A stretch of DNA of 38,494 nt from Treponema sp. (GCA_016293645.1 JAEDDW010000013.1:1-38494), one strand, 5' to 3'; positions 23,436 through 31,700 are shown, counted from the first letter of the stretch. Notes: generated by a model not told the origin, from the letters alone. Translations and numbers: made by a program.

Positions 23436-23945
23436 ATGTTGAAAGCTATTGCAAAATTATTGGGGGCCATAAGTTCAAATACAAGGCCCGGAGCCATCGC
23501 CCATGCAGTATCATGCGGTGTTCTTTTAGGTTTTATGCCAAAGGACAATCTTCTCTGGTATATTCTTTTCATTTTCATCCTGTTCATGAATATCCAGAGA
23601 GGTGCCTATGCCCTGTCCATACTTTTAGGTGCGGCACTCACAGTTTTCCTGGATCCGCTTTTTGATTCTGTAGGGTACAGCATCCTCACGATTGAAAGCG
23701 TGAAGCCGTACTATGCGTCTCTTCTTGATATTCCTTTTGTTGCATTTACAAAGTTCAATAACACCGTTGTCATGGGATCCTTTGTCTGCGGAGTTGCGGC
23801 CTATATTCCACTCTATGTACTGGCAAGGCTTTTTGTCTGGGCATGGAGAAAGTATCTTGCGGAAAAAGTAAGGAAGCTTAAGATTGCCGCCGTGCTCAAG
23901 AATATTCCGCTTGTAGAAAAAATCGCTGGGATGATGGGAGAATAA
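23436..23945 (+). CDS. TIGR03546-type membrane protein
   Basis: A 169-residue protein with about three hydrophobic segments (around 20-68, 95-110, 110-130). The opening stretch, GAISSNTRPGAIAHAVSCGVLLGFMPKDNLLW, resembles the DUF2062-like TIGR03546 family. It ends in a basic amphipathic tail. The next gene, three bases downstream, is the TIGR03545-type protein. The two families are recalled as being encoded side by side, which strengthens both calls. The molecular function is unknown. Confidence 0.8.
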   Translation: MLKAIAKLLGAISSNTRPGAIAHAVSCGVLLGFMPKDNLLWYILFIFILFMNIQRGAYALSILLGAALTVFLDPLFDSVGYSILTIESVKPYYASLLDIPFVAFTKFNNTVVMGSFVCGVAAYIPLYVLARLFVWAWRKYLAEKVRKLKIAAVLKNIPLVEKIAGMMGE

Positions 23946-23948
23946 AAA

Positions 23949-26177
23949 ATGGCAGATAAGGAAAAGAAAGCAAAAAAGCCAAAGAAAGAGGCAAAGAAGT
24001 TTCCTGCAAAAAAAATGCCGGGAATGTTCAAGAAATCATATTCTGAAAAAAAACTTGAGAAGAAAGTCCTCAATCGTCTTTATGTTCCGTCTGACAAGAA
24101 AGAAGTCATGGCACTTTTTGAAAAGGGAGCAAATGCAAAGAAGCCGGAACTTATGGCCATGTCCAGGGAAAGGCAGTTTACCAAGGCTGAACTCAAGCAC
24201 TTCAAATCGCTTTCAAAGCAGATAAAGGCACAGAAGTCGATTTTCAGTTTTGTACCATTTGCCGCCGTTGTAGGTATCATCGTTGGTGTCGGTGTCATCG
24301 TTACGGCGTTCAAGAATCCGATCGCAAAGAAAGTTCTTGTTTCTGTCTGTGAGAGCATGGCAGGTGCTAAGACTGAAATCCGTTCCGTGAACCTTGAGAT
24401 CTTTGGAACTTCGCTTACCGTCAACCATATTTCTGTGGGCAATAAAAACTCGGAAATGAAGAATATTTTTGAAGCTGAAAAAATCGAGGTTGCCTTCAGC
24501 CTTACCCAGGCTTTGCGCGGAAGATTCGACTGCAAGAATATTGAAGTGTCTGGAATGGCTTTCAATACCGACAGAACTACAAGCTGCCGTCTGCCTCTGC
24601 AGAAGCTTAAGGAAAAAAAGGCAGAGAAGGAAAATGCTGAAAGTGCTTTCATGATCGCCGTCAAGGAACGTTCAAATACAGCAATGGAGCGTCTCAAGAC
24701 ACAGGCTGCCACAATGCTTGGAGGTTCCAGTCCTGAAGAAATAGTTAAGAACCTTGAATCCCAGCTCAAGACTCCTGCCGCTGTAAAAGATGCAAAGGAC
24801 CAGAGCGAGGCAATGATCGCAAAGTGGAAAAGCAAGCCTGACGAGATGAAGAAAGAAGTTGAGTCCTTTTCCGCATCTGTCAAGGACCTGCAGAAACTTG
24901 ATCCTTCAAAGATAAAGGACATAGCCCAGCTTAAGAGTACCCTCGAGTCTTTGAACACTGCCATTGAAAAAAGCAAGAGCGTGAAGAATACTTTTGCCGG
25001 TGTTGCTGACGAGATCAAGGCCGATGCAAAAAAAGTCAACAGTCTTGGGGAGTCAGTTACTGGCGCTGTCGCCGCCGACAAGAAATTTGCCCAGGAGACA
25101 ATCGGGTCTGCCGTTGATACGGTAAAGAACGCAAAGAATCTCATGAATGATGCTCTTGAAACCGTTGCATGCAGCATGCTTGGAAATTATTATCCGTATG
25201 TGAAGAAAGGAATTTCCTATGCTGAACAGATGAAGGCCGCCTCTGCATCAAAGCCAAAGGCAGAAAAGCCTAAGAAGGAAAAGAAGGCAAAGGTTGAAAG
25301 AAAGCGTCTCAAGGGAACAACCTTCTGGTACGGAACTACAAAGCCTGCATTCCTTATCGAACGCATTTTTGCTTCAGGCCCAAATTTCGAGGCAAAGATC
25401 AACGACATTTCAAACGACCAGAATCTTCTTGGAAAACCTATGAAGGGAGAAGGTGCTTTTTCTGTTGGAAAGACTTCACATACTGCTAACCTTGTCGTTG
25501 ATGCAAGAAAGAATTCAACAGCAAAACTTGTTACAGTCAGTTATTCTGGAAAAGGTTTTGGTGCGAACATTGACGGAAGCAAAATCGCATCTGCAAGTGG
25601 AATTCCGTCAATCGAAGGTACAGCTTCCCTTTCTGTTAAGGGTGCCTTTGACATGGGTGGTTTCGATGCTTCCGGCAGTGTTGATCTTAATCCGGTAAAA
25701 CTGACTTCTGACGGACTTGGAAATGAGATTGTAACTAAGTATTACAACACGGCTCTTGCTTCCGTTACAAGACTGACTGCCGGATACAAGGCTTCCTACA
25801 CGGAAAAGGACGGCGTAGGATTTTCTTTGAACGGTAATTTTGCCGATCAGTTTGGCAAGGCTCTCATGGCTGCCGTTTCAGAAGTTGGACAGGATGCAAA
25901 GAAACAGGCTCTTGCAAAAATCAATGAAAAGATAAACGGTTCATCGTCTGAGGCCATGAACAAGATCAAGGAATTCGCCGGAATCCAGGGTGACATTGAT
26001 GTTCAGAATGCAAATTTCGCATCTATCCAGAAACTTCTTGACAACAAGAAATCTCAGGTTGAGGCAGAAATCAAGAAAAAGGCCGGGGCAGAGGCGACAA
26101 AAGCTTTGGAGAAAGCAGGTGTTCCTTTGGGAACAAAAGATGCCGCAAATGCCTTGAAAAGGAAGCTTCCATTCTAA
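23949..26177 (+). CDS. TIGR03545-type large membrane-anchored protein
   Basis: 742 residues. A very Lys-rich cytoplasmic start (1-95) precedes one transmembrane helix (about 99-121). The rest should lie in the periplasm: an AsmA-like beginning (about 130-215), a long helical, Lys/Ala/Glu-rich middle (about 215-450) with a second basic patch (PKAEKPKKEKKAKVERK), and a beta-rich region (about 460-640) with repeated hydrophobic/Gly strands. An envelope lipid-transport or scaffold role would fit the AsmA-like look but is inference. It forms an operon with the TIGR03546 gene. Confidence 0.8.
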   Translation: MADKEKKAKKPKKEAKKFPAKKMPGMFKKSYSEKKLEKKVLNRLYVPSDKKEVMALFEKGANAKKPELMAMSRERQFTKAELKHFKSLSKQIKAQKSIFSFVPFAAVVGIIVGVGVIVTAFKNPIAKKVLVSVCESMAGAKTEIRSVNLEIFGTSLTVNHISVGNKNSEMKNIFEAEKIEVAFSLTQALRGRFDCKNIEVSGMAFNTDRTTSCRLPLQKLKEKKAEKENAESAFMIAVKERSNTAMERLKTQAATMLGGSSPEEIVKNLESQLKTPAAVKDAKDQSEAMIAKWKSKPDEMKKEVESFSASVKDLQKLDPSKIKDIAQLKSTLESLNTAIEKSKSVKNTFAGVADEIKADAKKVNSLGESVTGAVAADKKFAQETIGSAVDTVKNAKNLMNDALETVACSMLGNYYPYVKKGISYAEQMKAASASKPKAEKPKKEKKAKVERKRLKGTTFWYGTTKPAFLIERIFASGPNFEAKINDISNDQNLLGKPMKGEGAFSVGKTSHTANLVVDARKNSTAKLVTVSYSGKGFGANIDGSKIASASGIPSIEGTASLSVKGAFDMGGFDASGSVDLNPVKLTSDGLGNEIVTKYYNTALASVTRLTAGYKASYTEKDGVGFSLNGNFADQFGKALMAAVSEVGQDAKKQALAKINEKINGSSSEAMNKIKEFAGIQGDIDVQNANFASIQKLLDNKKSQVEAEIKKKAGAEATKALEKAGVPLGTKDAANALKRKLPF

Positions 26178-26195
26178 CATGAAGTCTTCTAGTCA

Positions 26196-26223
26196 TTGAC
26201 GATATACTGCGTTTTATGATAAT
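26196..26223 (+). promoter_or_regulatory. Promoter of yebC
   Basis: TTGACG (26196-26201), a 16-bp spacer, and GATAAT (26218-26223). The leader is about 32 nt with AGGAG at 26251-26255. A second TACAAT at 26241-26246 is an alternative -10. Confidence 0.45.
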
Positions 26224-26261
26224 TTATGATACAGTTTGCATACAATTTATAGGAGTTATAC

Positions 26262-27053
26262 ATGTCAGGACACAATAAATGGTCGACAATTAAACATGCC
26301 AAAGGTGCTGCTGATGCAAAGCGTGGTGCACTTTTCACAAAATTGATTAAGGAAATTTCTATCGCAGCAAGCATGGGTGGTGGAGATCCAGATTCAAACC
26401 CACGTCTCCGTGCAGCCATTGTTAAGGCACGTGCAGCTTCAATGCCAAAGGACAATATCAAGCGTGCAATCGACAAGGGTACTGGTGCAGGTGCTGGTGC
26501 AGCTGTTTATCAGGAACTTGTATATGAAGGATATGCTCAGGGTGGTGTAGCTGTTCTTGTTGAAGTTCTTACAGACAACAACAACCGTGCTGCAGCAAAC
26601 GTTCGCAACATTTTCTCAAAGAACGGCGGAAACCTCGGAACTTCTGGTTCTGTAAGCCGCATGTTCGACCGCAAGGGTGTCATCGTTCTTGACGGTGAAA
26701 AGCTCACAGAAGATGAGGCTATGGAAGTTGCTCTCGATGCAGGTGCAGAAGATGTAGTTGCAGAAGACGGAGTAATCACAATCACAACAGATCCTAACGA
26801 CTTTACAGCTGTTGTTGAAGCTATCCAGGCAAAGCATGATGCCGGCCTTTCTCCAAAGGAAGAAGAAACTCCAGAATCAGAAAAGTGGGCTTCTCTCTCA
26901 GCTGCCGTTTCAATGGTTCCACAGATGACAACAGCTGTTGACCTCGACACAGCAGCAAAGGTTAAGAAGCTTCTTGATAAGCTCGAAGAAGATGATGATG
27001 TTCAGGCTGTATGGTCTACAGTTGAATATCCAGATGACTTCGACGAAGAATAA
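26262..27053 (+). CDS. yebC: YebC/PmpR family protein
   Basis: 263 residues of the YebC/TACO1 family, proteins described as transcriptional regulators and more recently as ribosome-associated translation factors. The N-terminus MSGHNKWSTIKHAKGAADAKRG is the family signature, and GVAVLVEVLTDNNNRAAANVRNIFSKNGG (about 95-123) is conserved. It is slightly longer than usual, with an acidic segment around 200-212. The ATG follows AGGAG at 6 nt. It often neighbours ruvC, as here. Confidence 0.95.
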   Translation: MSGHNKWSTIKHAKGAADAKRGALFTKLIKEISIAASMGGGDPDSNPRLRAAIVKARAASMPKDNIKRAIDKGTGAGAGAAVYQELVYEGYAQGGVAVLVEVLTDNNNRAAANVRNIFSKNGGNLGTSGSVSRMFDRKGVIVLDGEKLTEDEAMEVALDAGAEDVVAEDGVITITTDPNDFTAVVEAIQAKHDAGLSPKEEETPESEKWASLSAAVSMVPQMTTAVDLDTAAKVKKLLDKLEEDDDVQAVWSTVEYPDDFDEE

Positions 27054-27083
27054 TTGATTGGGAATTCTTGATTCCTGATTGAG

Positions 27084-27119
27084 AGCCACGTTTTTCCATG
27101 GAAATTCGTGGCTTTTTTG
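27084..27119 (+). terminator. Terminator after yebC
   Basis: AGCCACG (27084-27090) pairs with CGTGGCT (27107-27113). An inner TTTCC/GGAAA stem extends the hairpin, and a T-run follows. It separates yebC from ruvC unless read-through occurs. Confidence 0.85.
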
Positions 27120-27146
27120 TTTATCTGAGTCATTCCCGGATTTTGC

Positions 27147-27617
27147 ATGAGGGTATTGGGTATAGATCCAGGCCTTGCCCATGTTGGCTTTGGCGTGGTT
27201 GATTTCAACAACAACAAATTGTCTCTTGTAAGCTACGGTGTCATTGAAACGGCAAGCACGGAAAGCCACGAAGTGAGACTTCTATCGATATATAACCGTC
27301 TTTTGGCTGTCATCGATGAGTTCCGGCCTGATTGCGCGGAAATGGAGACTCTTTATTTTGCCCGCAATACGACAAGCGCCATGGCTGTTTCCGAGGCCAA
27401 AGGTGTCATTACCCTGTGCCTGGCCCAGCATGCCATTCCGGTTCATCTTTATACTCCAAACCAGATCAAGTATGCTGTAAGCGGAACAAAGACCGCTGAC
27501 AAGGAAACGGTGGAGCATTGTGTGAAAATTCTTCTGAACCTCAAGGAAGTTCCAAAGCCTGATCATGCCGCCGATGCTCTTGCCGGAGCCATAACCCACT
27601 GTCACAGCGCCCTGTAG
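27147..27617 (+). CDS. ruvC: Crossover junction endodeoxyribonuclease RuvC
   Basis: A 156-residue Holliday junction resolvase. The catalytic acidic residues are D7 (VLGIDPGLAHVG) and E67 (AEMETLYFARN), and the C-terminal motif is PDHAADALAGAITHCH, where H140 and D143 probably complete the site, the His/Asp form known from Thermus. The length is typical. ruvA and ruvB are not adjacent in this window. Its last 16 bases overlap the end of the opposing minus-strand gene. The ribosome site is weak (GGA, 6 nt before the ATG). Confidence 0.94.
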   Translation: MRVLGIDPGLAHVGFGVVDFNNNKLSLVSYGVIETASTESHEVRLLSIYNRLLAVIDEFRPDCAEMETLYFARNTTSAMAVSEAKGVITLCLAQHAIPVHLYTPNQIKYAVSGTKTADKETVEHCVKILLNLKEVPKPDHAADALAGAITHCHSAL

Positions 27618-28330
27618 ACAAAAGCGTTGCCTTTCTTTTCTCCTGTCCGTTCAAAAAATCCCATTTTTGTGTAGACCCAGAGCATTATTGAGGATTCCTG
27701 CCGTTTAGTTTTTGGATAAAGAATTGTTATTTTATTATGAAAGTCTGTGCTGGTAAATTCAGCGCCTTTTTTCAGCAGTTCAGCCGGAACCAGTTTTTTC
27801 CAGCTTGCTTTTCCGTGGAGTTCCGTAGATTTTCCGATTTCATCGAGTCTTTTCCCGGTTTTATTCCATGTTTTGCGGAACTTTCTACGGCTGTTGTCTG
27901 ATTTCTCAATACTGCCGTAGTCGGTTCTTTCTTCCGTGATCACTGTTTCAACAAGCTCAAGGGTGAAATTTCTGTCCAGTAAAAAAGGGTGGAGTTTTGT
28001 AAGTTCCCTGAAGGCTGATGGGACCGTGATTTTTTTTGGGCTTTTTTTTCGTCTCGTCTTTCCTGTGGTTTCATCGAAAGTTTCTATATATTTTTCTACC
28101 GCCAGTGGGTGAACGACCCGGATTTTTCGTTTTTCGGCAAGAAAATAAGCGATTTTTGGGGCAAGGGAAGCCAGTGTTCCTGTCTGGATTTCGATTATTC
28201 CGCCGTCCTCAAGAAGAATGTCGGCTATGTATTTTCCGCATGTAACCTCTGTACGGGCACCGTCATGCTTCATTGCATATATTTCCTTGAGGGTTTTGTG
28301 CAGTTTCGTCTCGTTGTAAGTATTTATCAT
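27602..28330 (-). CDS. Unknown protein with a nuclease-fold-like N-terminal motif
   Basis: I do not recognise this 242-residue protein. Residues 28-50 read EVTCGKYIADILLEDGGIIEIQT. A conserved-looking Asp (D37) followed about ten residues later by E47-x-Q49 after hydrophobic strands resembles the PD-(D/E)XK nuclease core, with Gln in place of the Lys (inference only). A basic middle (about 85-180) and a winged, Lys/Arg-rich C-terminus (about 185-242) could bind nucleic acid. It lies convergent with ruvC and divergent from mraZ. The start at 28330 has only a weak GAGA-type site. Confidence 0.7.
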   Translation of the reverse strand: MINTYNETKLHKTLKEIYAMKHDGARTEVTCGKYIADILLEDGGIIEIQTGTLASLAPKIAYFLAEKRKIRVVHPLAVEKYIETFDETTGKTRRKKSPKKITVPSAFRELTKLHPFLLDRNFTLELVETVITEERTDYGSIEKSDNSRRKFRKTWNKTGKRLDEIGKSTELHGKASWKKLVPAELLKKGAEFTSTDFHNKITILYPKTKRQESSIMLWVYTKMGFFERTGEKKGNAFVYRAL

Positions 28331-28400
28331 GCTTTTTTCTCTGTTTTCCGTTGTTTTTTTTCGTTGTGGAAAATTTTTTCATTGTCGGTGCATTTTTTTA

Positions 28401-28428
28401 TTGACTTTAACGAATTTTTAGCTAAAAT
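28401..28428 (+). promoter_or_regulatory. Promoter of the division and cell wall cluster
   Basis: TTGACT (28401-28406), a 16-bp spacer, and TAAAAT (28423-28428). The predicted start near 28435 falls directly before the MraZ boxes. Confidence 0.7.
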
Positions 28429-28437
28429 AGGAGATAA

Positions 28438-28477
28438 GTGGGAAATAGTGGGAAAAAGTGGTGAGTAGTGGCATGAA
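28438..28477 (+). promoter_or_regulatory. MraZ operator: four direct repeats with 10-bp period
   Basis: TGGGA (28439), TGGGA (28449), TGGTG (28459) and TGGCA (28469), each within an AGTGG core, are spaced exactly 10 bp apart. MraZ proteins are known to bind TGGGN repeats with 5-bp spacers upstream of their own gene. The last box overlaps the mraZ start codon at 28473, and the array begins right after the predicted transcription start, so it is well placed for autorepression. Confidence 0.8.
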
Positions 28478-28919
28478 TTTGCTCTGTGGTGAGTACAACA
28501 ATACACTGGACGACAAAGGTCGCATTCAGTTTCCGGCTAAGCTGCGTTCCATTTTGCAGCAGGAAAGCCTTGTTGTAACACGCGGGCTTGACAACTGTCT
28601 CATGCTTTTTACTGTGGACGAGTGGACCTCATTAAATGAAAAAATAATGGGGTCTGCTTCTCTTTTTGATGACAAAAAACGAATGGTTTTGAGGCGCTTC
28701 ATTTCTCCTGCTCAGGAGATTGCCTTTGATAAATCAGGTCGTCTTTCTATTCCCCAGAGCTTGAGAGATTATGCTGAACTTAAGGGTGAATGCACGATTC
28801 TTGGAATCAATAGATACATGGAATTGTGGGATTCCCAGAAGTACAGTGAATATCTTGAGAAAACAGAGGATTCATTCCTTCAGGCTGCGTCTGAGTCAAT
28901 GGGTGATATCCTTCTCTAA
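28473..28919 (+). CDS. mraZ: Transcriptional regulator MraZ
   Basis: 148 residues forming two tandem SpoVT/AbrB-type swapped-hairpin domains. The first reads YNNTLDDKGRIQFPAKLRSIL (about 7-27) and the second EIAFDKSGRLSIPQSLRDYA (about 82-101), each with the conserved D-x-x-G-R-(I/L) core. It binds as a ring-shaped oligomer to TGGGN repeats and controls the dcw cluster. The ATG at 28473 gives the canonical N-terminus MNLLCGEYNNTLDDKGR; an upstream GTG at 28458 is inside the operator and is rejected. Confidence 0.95.
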   Translation: MNLLCGEYNNTLDDKGRIQFPAKLRSILQQESLVVTRGLDNCLMLFTVDEWTSLNEKIMGSASLFDDKKRMVLRRFISPAQEIAFDKSGRLSIPQSLRDYAELKGECTILGINRYMELWDSQKYSEYLEKTEDSFLQAASESMGDILL

Positions 28920-28931
28920 AAACAAACAGGA

Positions 28932-28964
28932 AGCAGGGTCGGACTTTCGTGGTTCCGTCCTGCT
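28932..28964 (+). promoter_or_regulatory. Hairpin between mraZ and rsmH
   Basis: AGCAGG (28932-28937) and CGGA (28940-28943) pair with TCCG (28954-28957) and CCTGCT (28959-28964) with a small bulge. A-rich, not T-rich, sequence follows, so it is not a terminator. It may mark mRNA processing. Confidence 0.45.
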
Positions 28965-28984
28965 GAAAAAAAGGGAAATAGAAA

Positions 28985-29971
28985 TTGGAAGCCGTACATA
29001 CTCCTGTACTTTTAAACGAATGTCTCGAATATCTTTCTCCGGTCGGAGAGCCCTTTGAGTCTGATGCATATCTCATCGATTCGACTTTGGGCGAGGGTGG
29101 GCATTCCTTCAATTTTCTTTCAAAATATCCAACTCTCAAAGTAAAAGGGCTTGATGCTGACAGCGTCATTCAGGCCAGGGCAAAGGAACGTCTTTCTCCT
29201 TTTGGTGACCGAATGTCCTTTTTCAATGGCTGGTTCAATGATTTCTACAGGAATTTCCCTGCCGATGCCGAACGTCCGAATCTCATTCTTTTTGATCTTG
29301 GCATCAGTGTGTTCCATTATGAACGCAGTGGCCGCGGATTTTCTTTCCGTCACGATGAAGTTCTTGACATGAGGCTTAACAGCGCCACTGAAGAAAGTGC
29401 AGCTGATATCGTCAACAAGATGGCGGAAGAAAAACTTGCCAACATGATCTACCTTTATTCTGATGAAAAATATTCACGCCGCATAGCTTCTGAAATCTGC
29501 AAGGTTCGTGCGGCACAGAAGATAGAGTCGACGAAGCAGCTTGCGGACATAATATACAATGCAGTTCCGGCCAAATACAGGCACGGGAACATCCATCCTG
29601 CCACAAGAACTTTCCAGGCATTGCGCATTCAGGTGAACAGCGAGTTGAAAAGACTTCCTGAAGCAATCCATGACGCATTCAATGTTCTTGCAGCTGGTGG
29701 CAAACTTGGTATCATCACATTCCATTCACTGGAAGACAGAATAGTTAAAAATTATTTCAGAAATCTTGGCAAGCAGTGTGTGTGTCCGCCTGAAGTAGCC
29801 CTCTGTAATTGTGGCGGCACACCCTGTGCTGAGGTTCTTACACGCAAACCGGTTGAGCCTACTGAAGAGGAGATCAAGATGAATTCACCTTCGAGAAGTG
29901 CGAAACTGCGTGTAGTCAGAAAGCTTCGTGATGCTGACGAAAAACGTCTTTATGGCGTGGAGGCAATGTGA
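28985..29971 (+). CDS. rsmH: 16S rRNA m4C1402 methyltransferase RsmH (MraW)
   Basis: A 328-residue SAM-dependent methyltransferase that modifies C1402 of 16S rRNA. The N-terminus HTPVLLNECLEYL and the SAM loop IDSTLGEGGHS (about 31-41) are family marks, followed by LILFDLGISVFHYE and, near the end, RIQVNSELKRL and ITFHSLEDRIVKNYF. The end contains a CVCPP...CNCGG cysteine cluster. The start codon is TTG at 28985, with GGGAAA upstream; the sequence begins at the usual family start. Its TGA overlaps the ftsL ATG. Confidence 0.94.
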   Translation: MEAVHTPVLLNECLEYLSPVGEPFESDAYLIDSTLGEGGHSFNFLSKYPTLKVKGLDADSVIQARAKERLSPFGDRMSFFNGWFNDFYRNFPADAERPNLILFDLGISVFHYERSGRGFSFRHDEVLDMRLNSATEESAADIVNKMAEEKLANMIYLYSDEKYSRRIASEICKVRAAQKIESTKQLADIIYNAVPAKYRHGNIHPATRTFQALRIQVNSELKRLPEAIHDAFNVLAAGGKLGIITFHSLEDRIVKNYFRNLGKQCVCPPEVALCNCGGTPCAEVLTRKPVEPTEEEIKMNSPSRSAKLRVVRKLRDADEKRLYGVEAM

Positions 29972-30285
29972 TGAAGAAGAGAATCCGGAATTTCATCAAG
30001 AACTTCTTCTTCTGTCTGGTTGCCCTGGGAATTCCAGGACTTTTGATTCTTAGCGGAATCCAGTCCAGCAAGTACCGCACACTCCAGAAAGAAGTGATCG
30101 AACTTGAGAGAAAACAGGAAGCTTTGATCGAAGAAAACAAAAAGCTTATTACGGACATAAGTCTTCTTTCGTCTTCTGACAGAATTGAAAAAATCGCGGA
30201 AGAAGATCTTGGAATGCGCCAGGCAGAAAGTGAGGAAATCGTCAGGGTTGACGTTAATACAGCGAAGAAGGAAAACAGAAAATGA
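29971..30285 (+). CDS. ftsL: FtsL-like division protein
   Basis: A 104-residue bitopic membrane protein: a basic cytoplasmic start, one transmembrane helix (about 14-31) and a periplasmic coiled coil (about 38-75) with a heptad pattern, then EEDLGMRQAE, the LGM-type element seen at the end of FtsL coiled coils. Sequence conservation of FtsL is low, so its position between rsmH and murF is important evidence. The ATG at 29971 follows GGAGG (29959-29963) and overlaps the rsmH stop. Confidence 0.85.
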   Translation: MKKRIRNFIKNFFFCLVALGIPGLLILSGIQSSKYRTLQKEVIELERKQEALIEENKKLITDISLLSSSDRIEKIAEEDLGMRQAESEEIVRVDVNTAKKENRK

Positions 30286-31700
30286 TCGGTATAGATAGAA
30301 GTCTTTTAACATTGGAACAGATTCTCCAGGCCACTGACGGTGTTCATGTTCTTGGACCTTCTTCAATTACATTTACATCTGTTCAGACTGACAGCCGCAA
30401 TGTTGAAAAGGATACCCTTTTTGTTCCGCTTATTGGAGAAATGCAGGATGGCCACAAATACATTCCGCAGGCAATCGAGAAGGGTGCAAGCGTCATTTTC
30501 ATAGCAAAAAAGAATTTTGAATCAGACAGCAGTTATTTTGTAAATCTTTATCAGGAACACAACGGTGTTGCTTTCATCGCCGTCGACAATACTCTTACCG
30601 CACTCCAGAAAGCTGCAGGTGCCTATGTGGAAAAATTTCCTCATCTTGTAAAAATCGCAGTTACCGGTTCCAGCGGAAAAACAACAACAAAGGAAATCCT
30701 CGTTTCGCTCATGAAGCAGAAGTACAATGTAATCTGCAACAAGGGTAACCTCAACAGTGAGACGGGGCTTCCTCTTTCCGTATTCAACATCCGCAAAGAA
30801 CATGAGTGTGGAATTTTTGAAATGGGTATGAACCGTAAAAATGAGATCGGAGAAATTTCAGCAGTACTTAAGGCTCATTTTGCCATCGTGACAAACATCG
30901 GAACGGCGCACATAGGACTTCTTGGAAGCCGTGAAAACATAGCCGAGGAAAAGGCAAAAGTTTTTGATCATTTCAACAACTTTGGAACAGGCGTCATTCC
31001 ATGTGACGATGATTTCTCTGATTTCCTTGAAAGCAAGATTGAGGGAAAGGTTGTCCGCTACGGAAAGGACACTGATTCAGTCAAGTTCATTGCTGATCTT
31101 GGTCTCAAGGGGACTAGGTTTTCTGTGGACGGAATCGAAACAGTTCTTTCTTTGCCTGGAAGGTACAATTATAAGAATGCCCTCGGTGCAATTGCCCTTG
31201 CCCAGGTTCTTGGTCTTACATCACAGCAGATCGCAGACGGTATCAGAAATCTTGAGCCGATGTTTGGGCGTAGTCAGGTCATCGATGGAAAATACACATA
31301 TGTCCAGGACTGCTACAATGCAAATCCTGACTCGATGGAAAAGGCCATAGAATTCCTTTCGTCTGTCAGTGACGGGCGCAAAAAAATTTTTGTTCTTGGT
31401 GACATGCTTGAGCTGGGTGATGATTCTGCAAAGGAACATGAGAAGGCAGGTCTTCTTGCCTCTGAATCATCCGCAGATGTGGTTGTTTTCTCCGGTGATG
31501 AAATGAAGGCTGCTTATGATGCATGCTCACGTGCAGGAAAGACATGTTTTTATTTTGAAGGCCGCAGTGACGATTCAATGAAGGCAATCGCAGCAAAGGT
31601 TGTTGAATCCGTTCCTGAATCTTCCATTGTTCTTGTTAAAGGTTCCCGAGGTATGGGACTTGAACGCGTTGTTAAACTTCTTGAAGGCGGTGAACTGTGA
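30282..31700 (+). CDS. murF: UDP-MurNAc-tripeptide D-alanyl-D-alanine ligase MurF
   Basis: A 472-residue cytoplasmic ligase adding D-Ala-D-Ala to the peptidoglycan precursor. The N-terminal domain (1-115) includes SVQTDSRNVEKDTLFVPL. The ATP loop VTGSSGKTTTKE is at about 127-138 (K133), and the central domain has GIFEMGMNRKNEIGEIS and a conserved NIGTAHIG. The C-terminal domain has YNANPDSMEKAI and KGSRGMGLERV. It overlaps ftsL by four bases (ATGA) and ftsW likewise. Confidence 0.95.
   Translation: MIGIDRSLLTLEQILQATDGVHVLGPSSITFTSVQTDSRNVEKDTLFVPLIGEMQDGHKYIPQAIEKGASVIFIAKKNFESDSSYFVNLYQEHNGVAFIAVDNTLTALQKAAGAYVEKFPHLVKIAVTGSSGKTTTKEILVSLMKQKYNVICNKGNLNSETGLPLSVFNIRKEHECGIFEMGMNRKNEIGEISAVLKAHFAIVTNIGTAHIGLLGSRENIAEEKAKVFDHFNNFGTGVIPCDDDFSDFLESKIEGKVVRYGKDTDSVKFIADLGLKGTRFSVDGIETVLSLPGRYNYKNALGAIALAQVLGLTSQQIADGIRNLEPMFGRSQVIDGKYTYVQDCYNANPDSMEKAIEFLSSVSDGRKKIFVLGDMLELGDDSAKEHEKAGLLASESSADVVVFSGDEMKAAYDACSRAGKTCFYFEGRSDDSMKAIAAKVVESVPESSIVLVKGSRGMGLERVVKLLEGGEL

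Noticed and set aside
24080..25177. Minus-strand frame (365 codons) opposite the TIGR03545 gene
   Set aside because: The Ser/Phe/Ala-rich product mirrors Lys/Glu codons on the other strand. It has no family features and no ribosome site.
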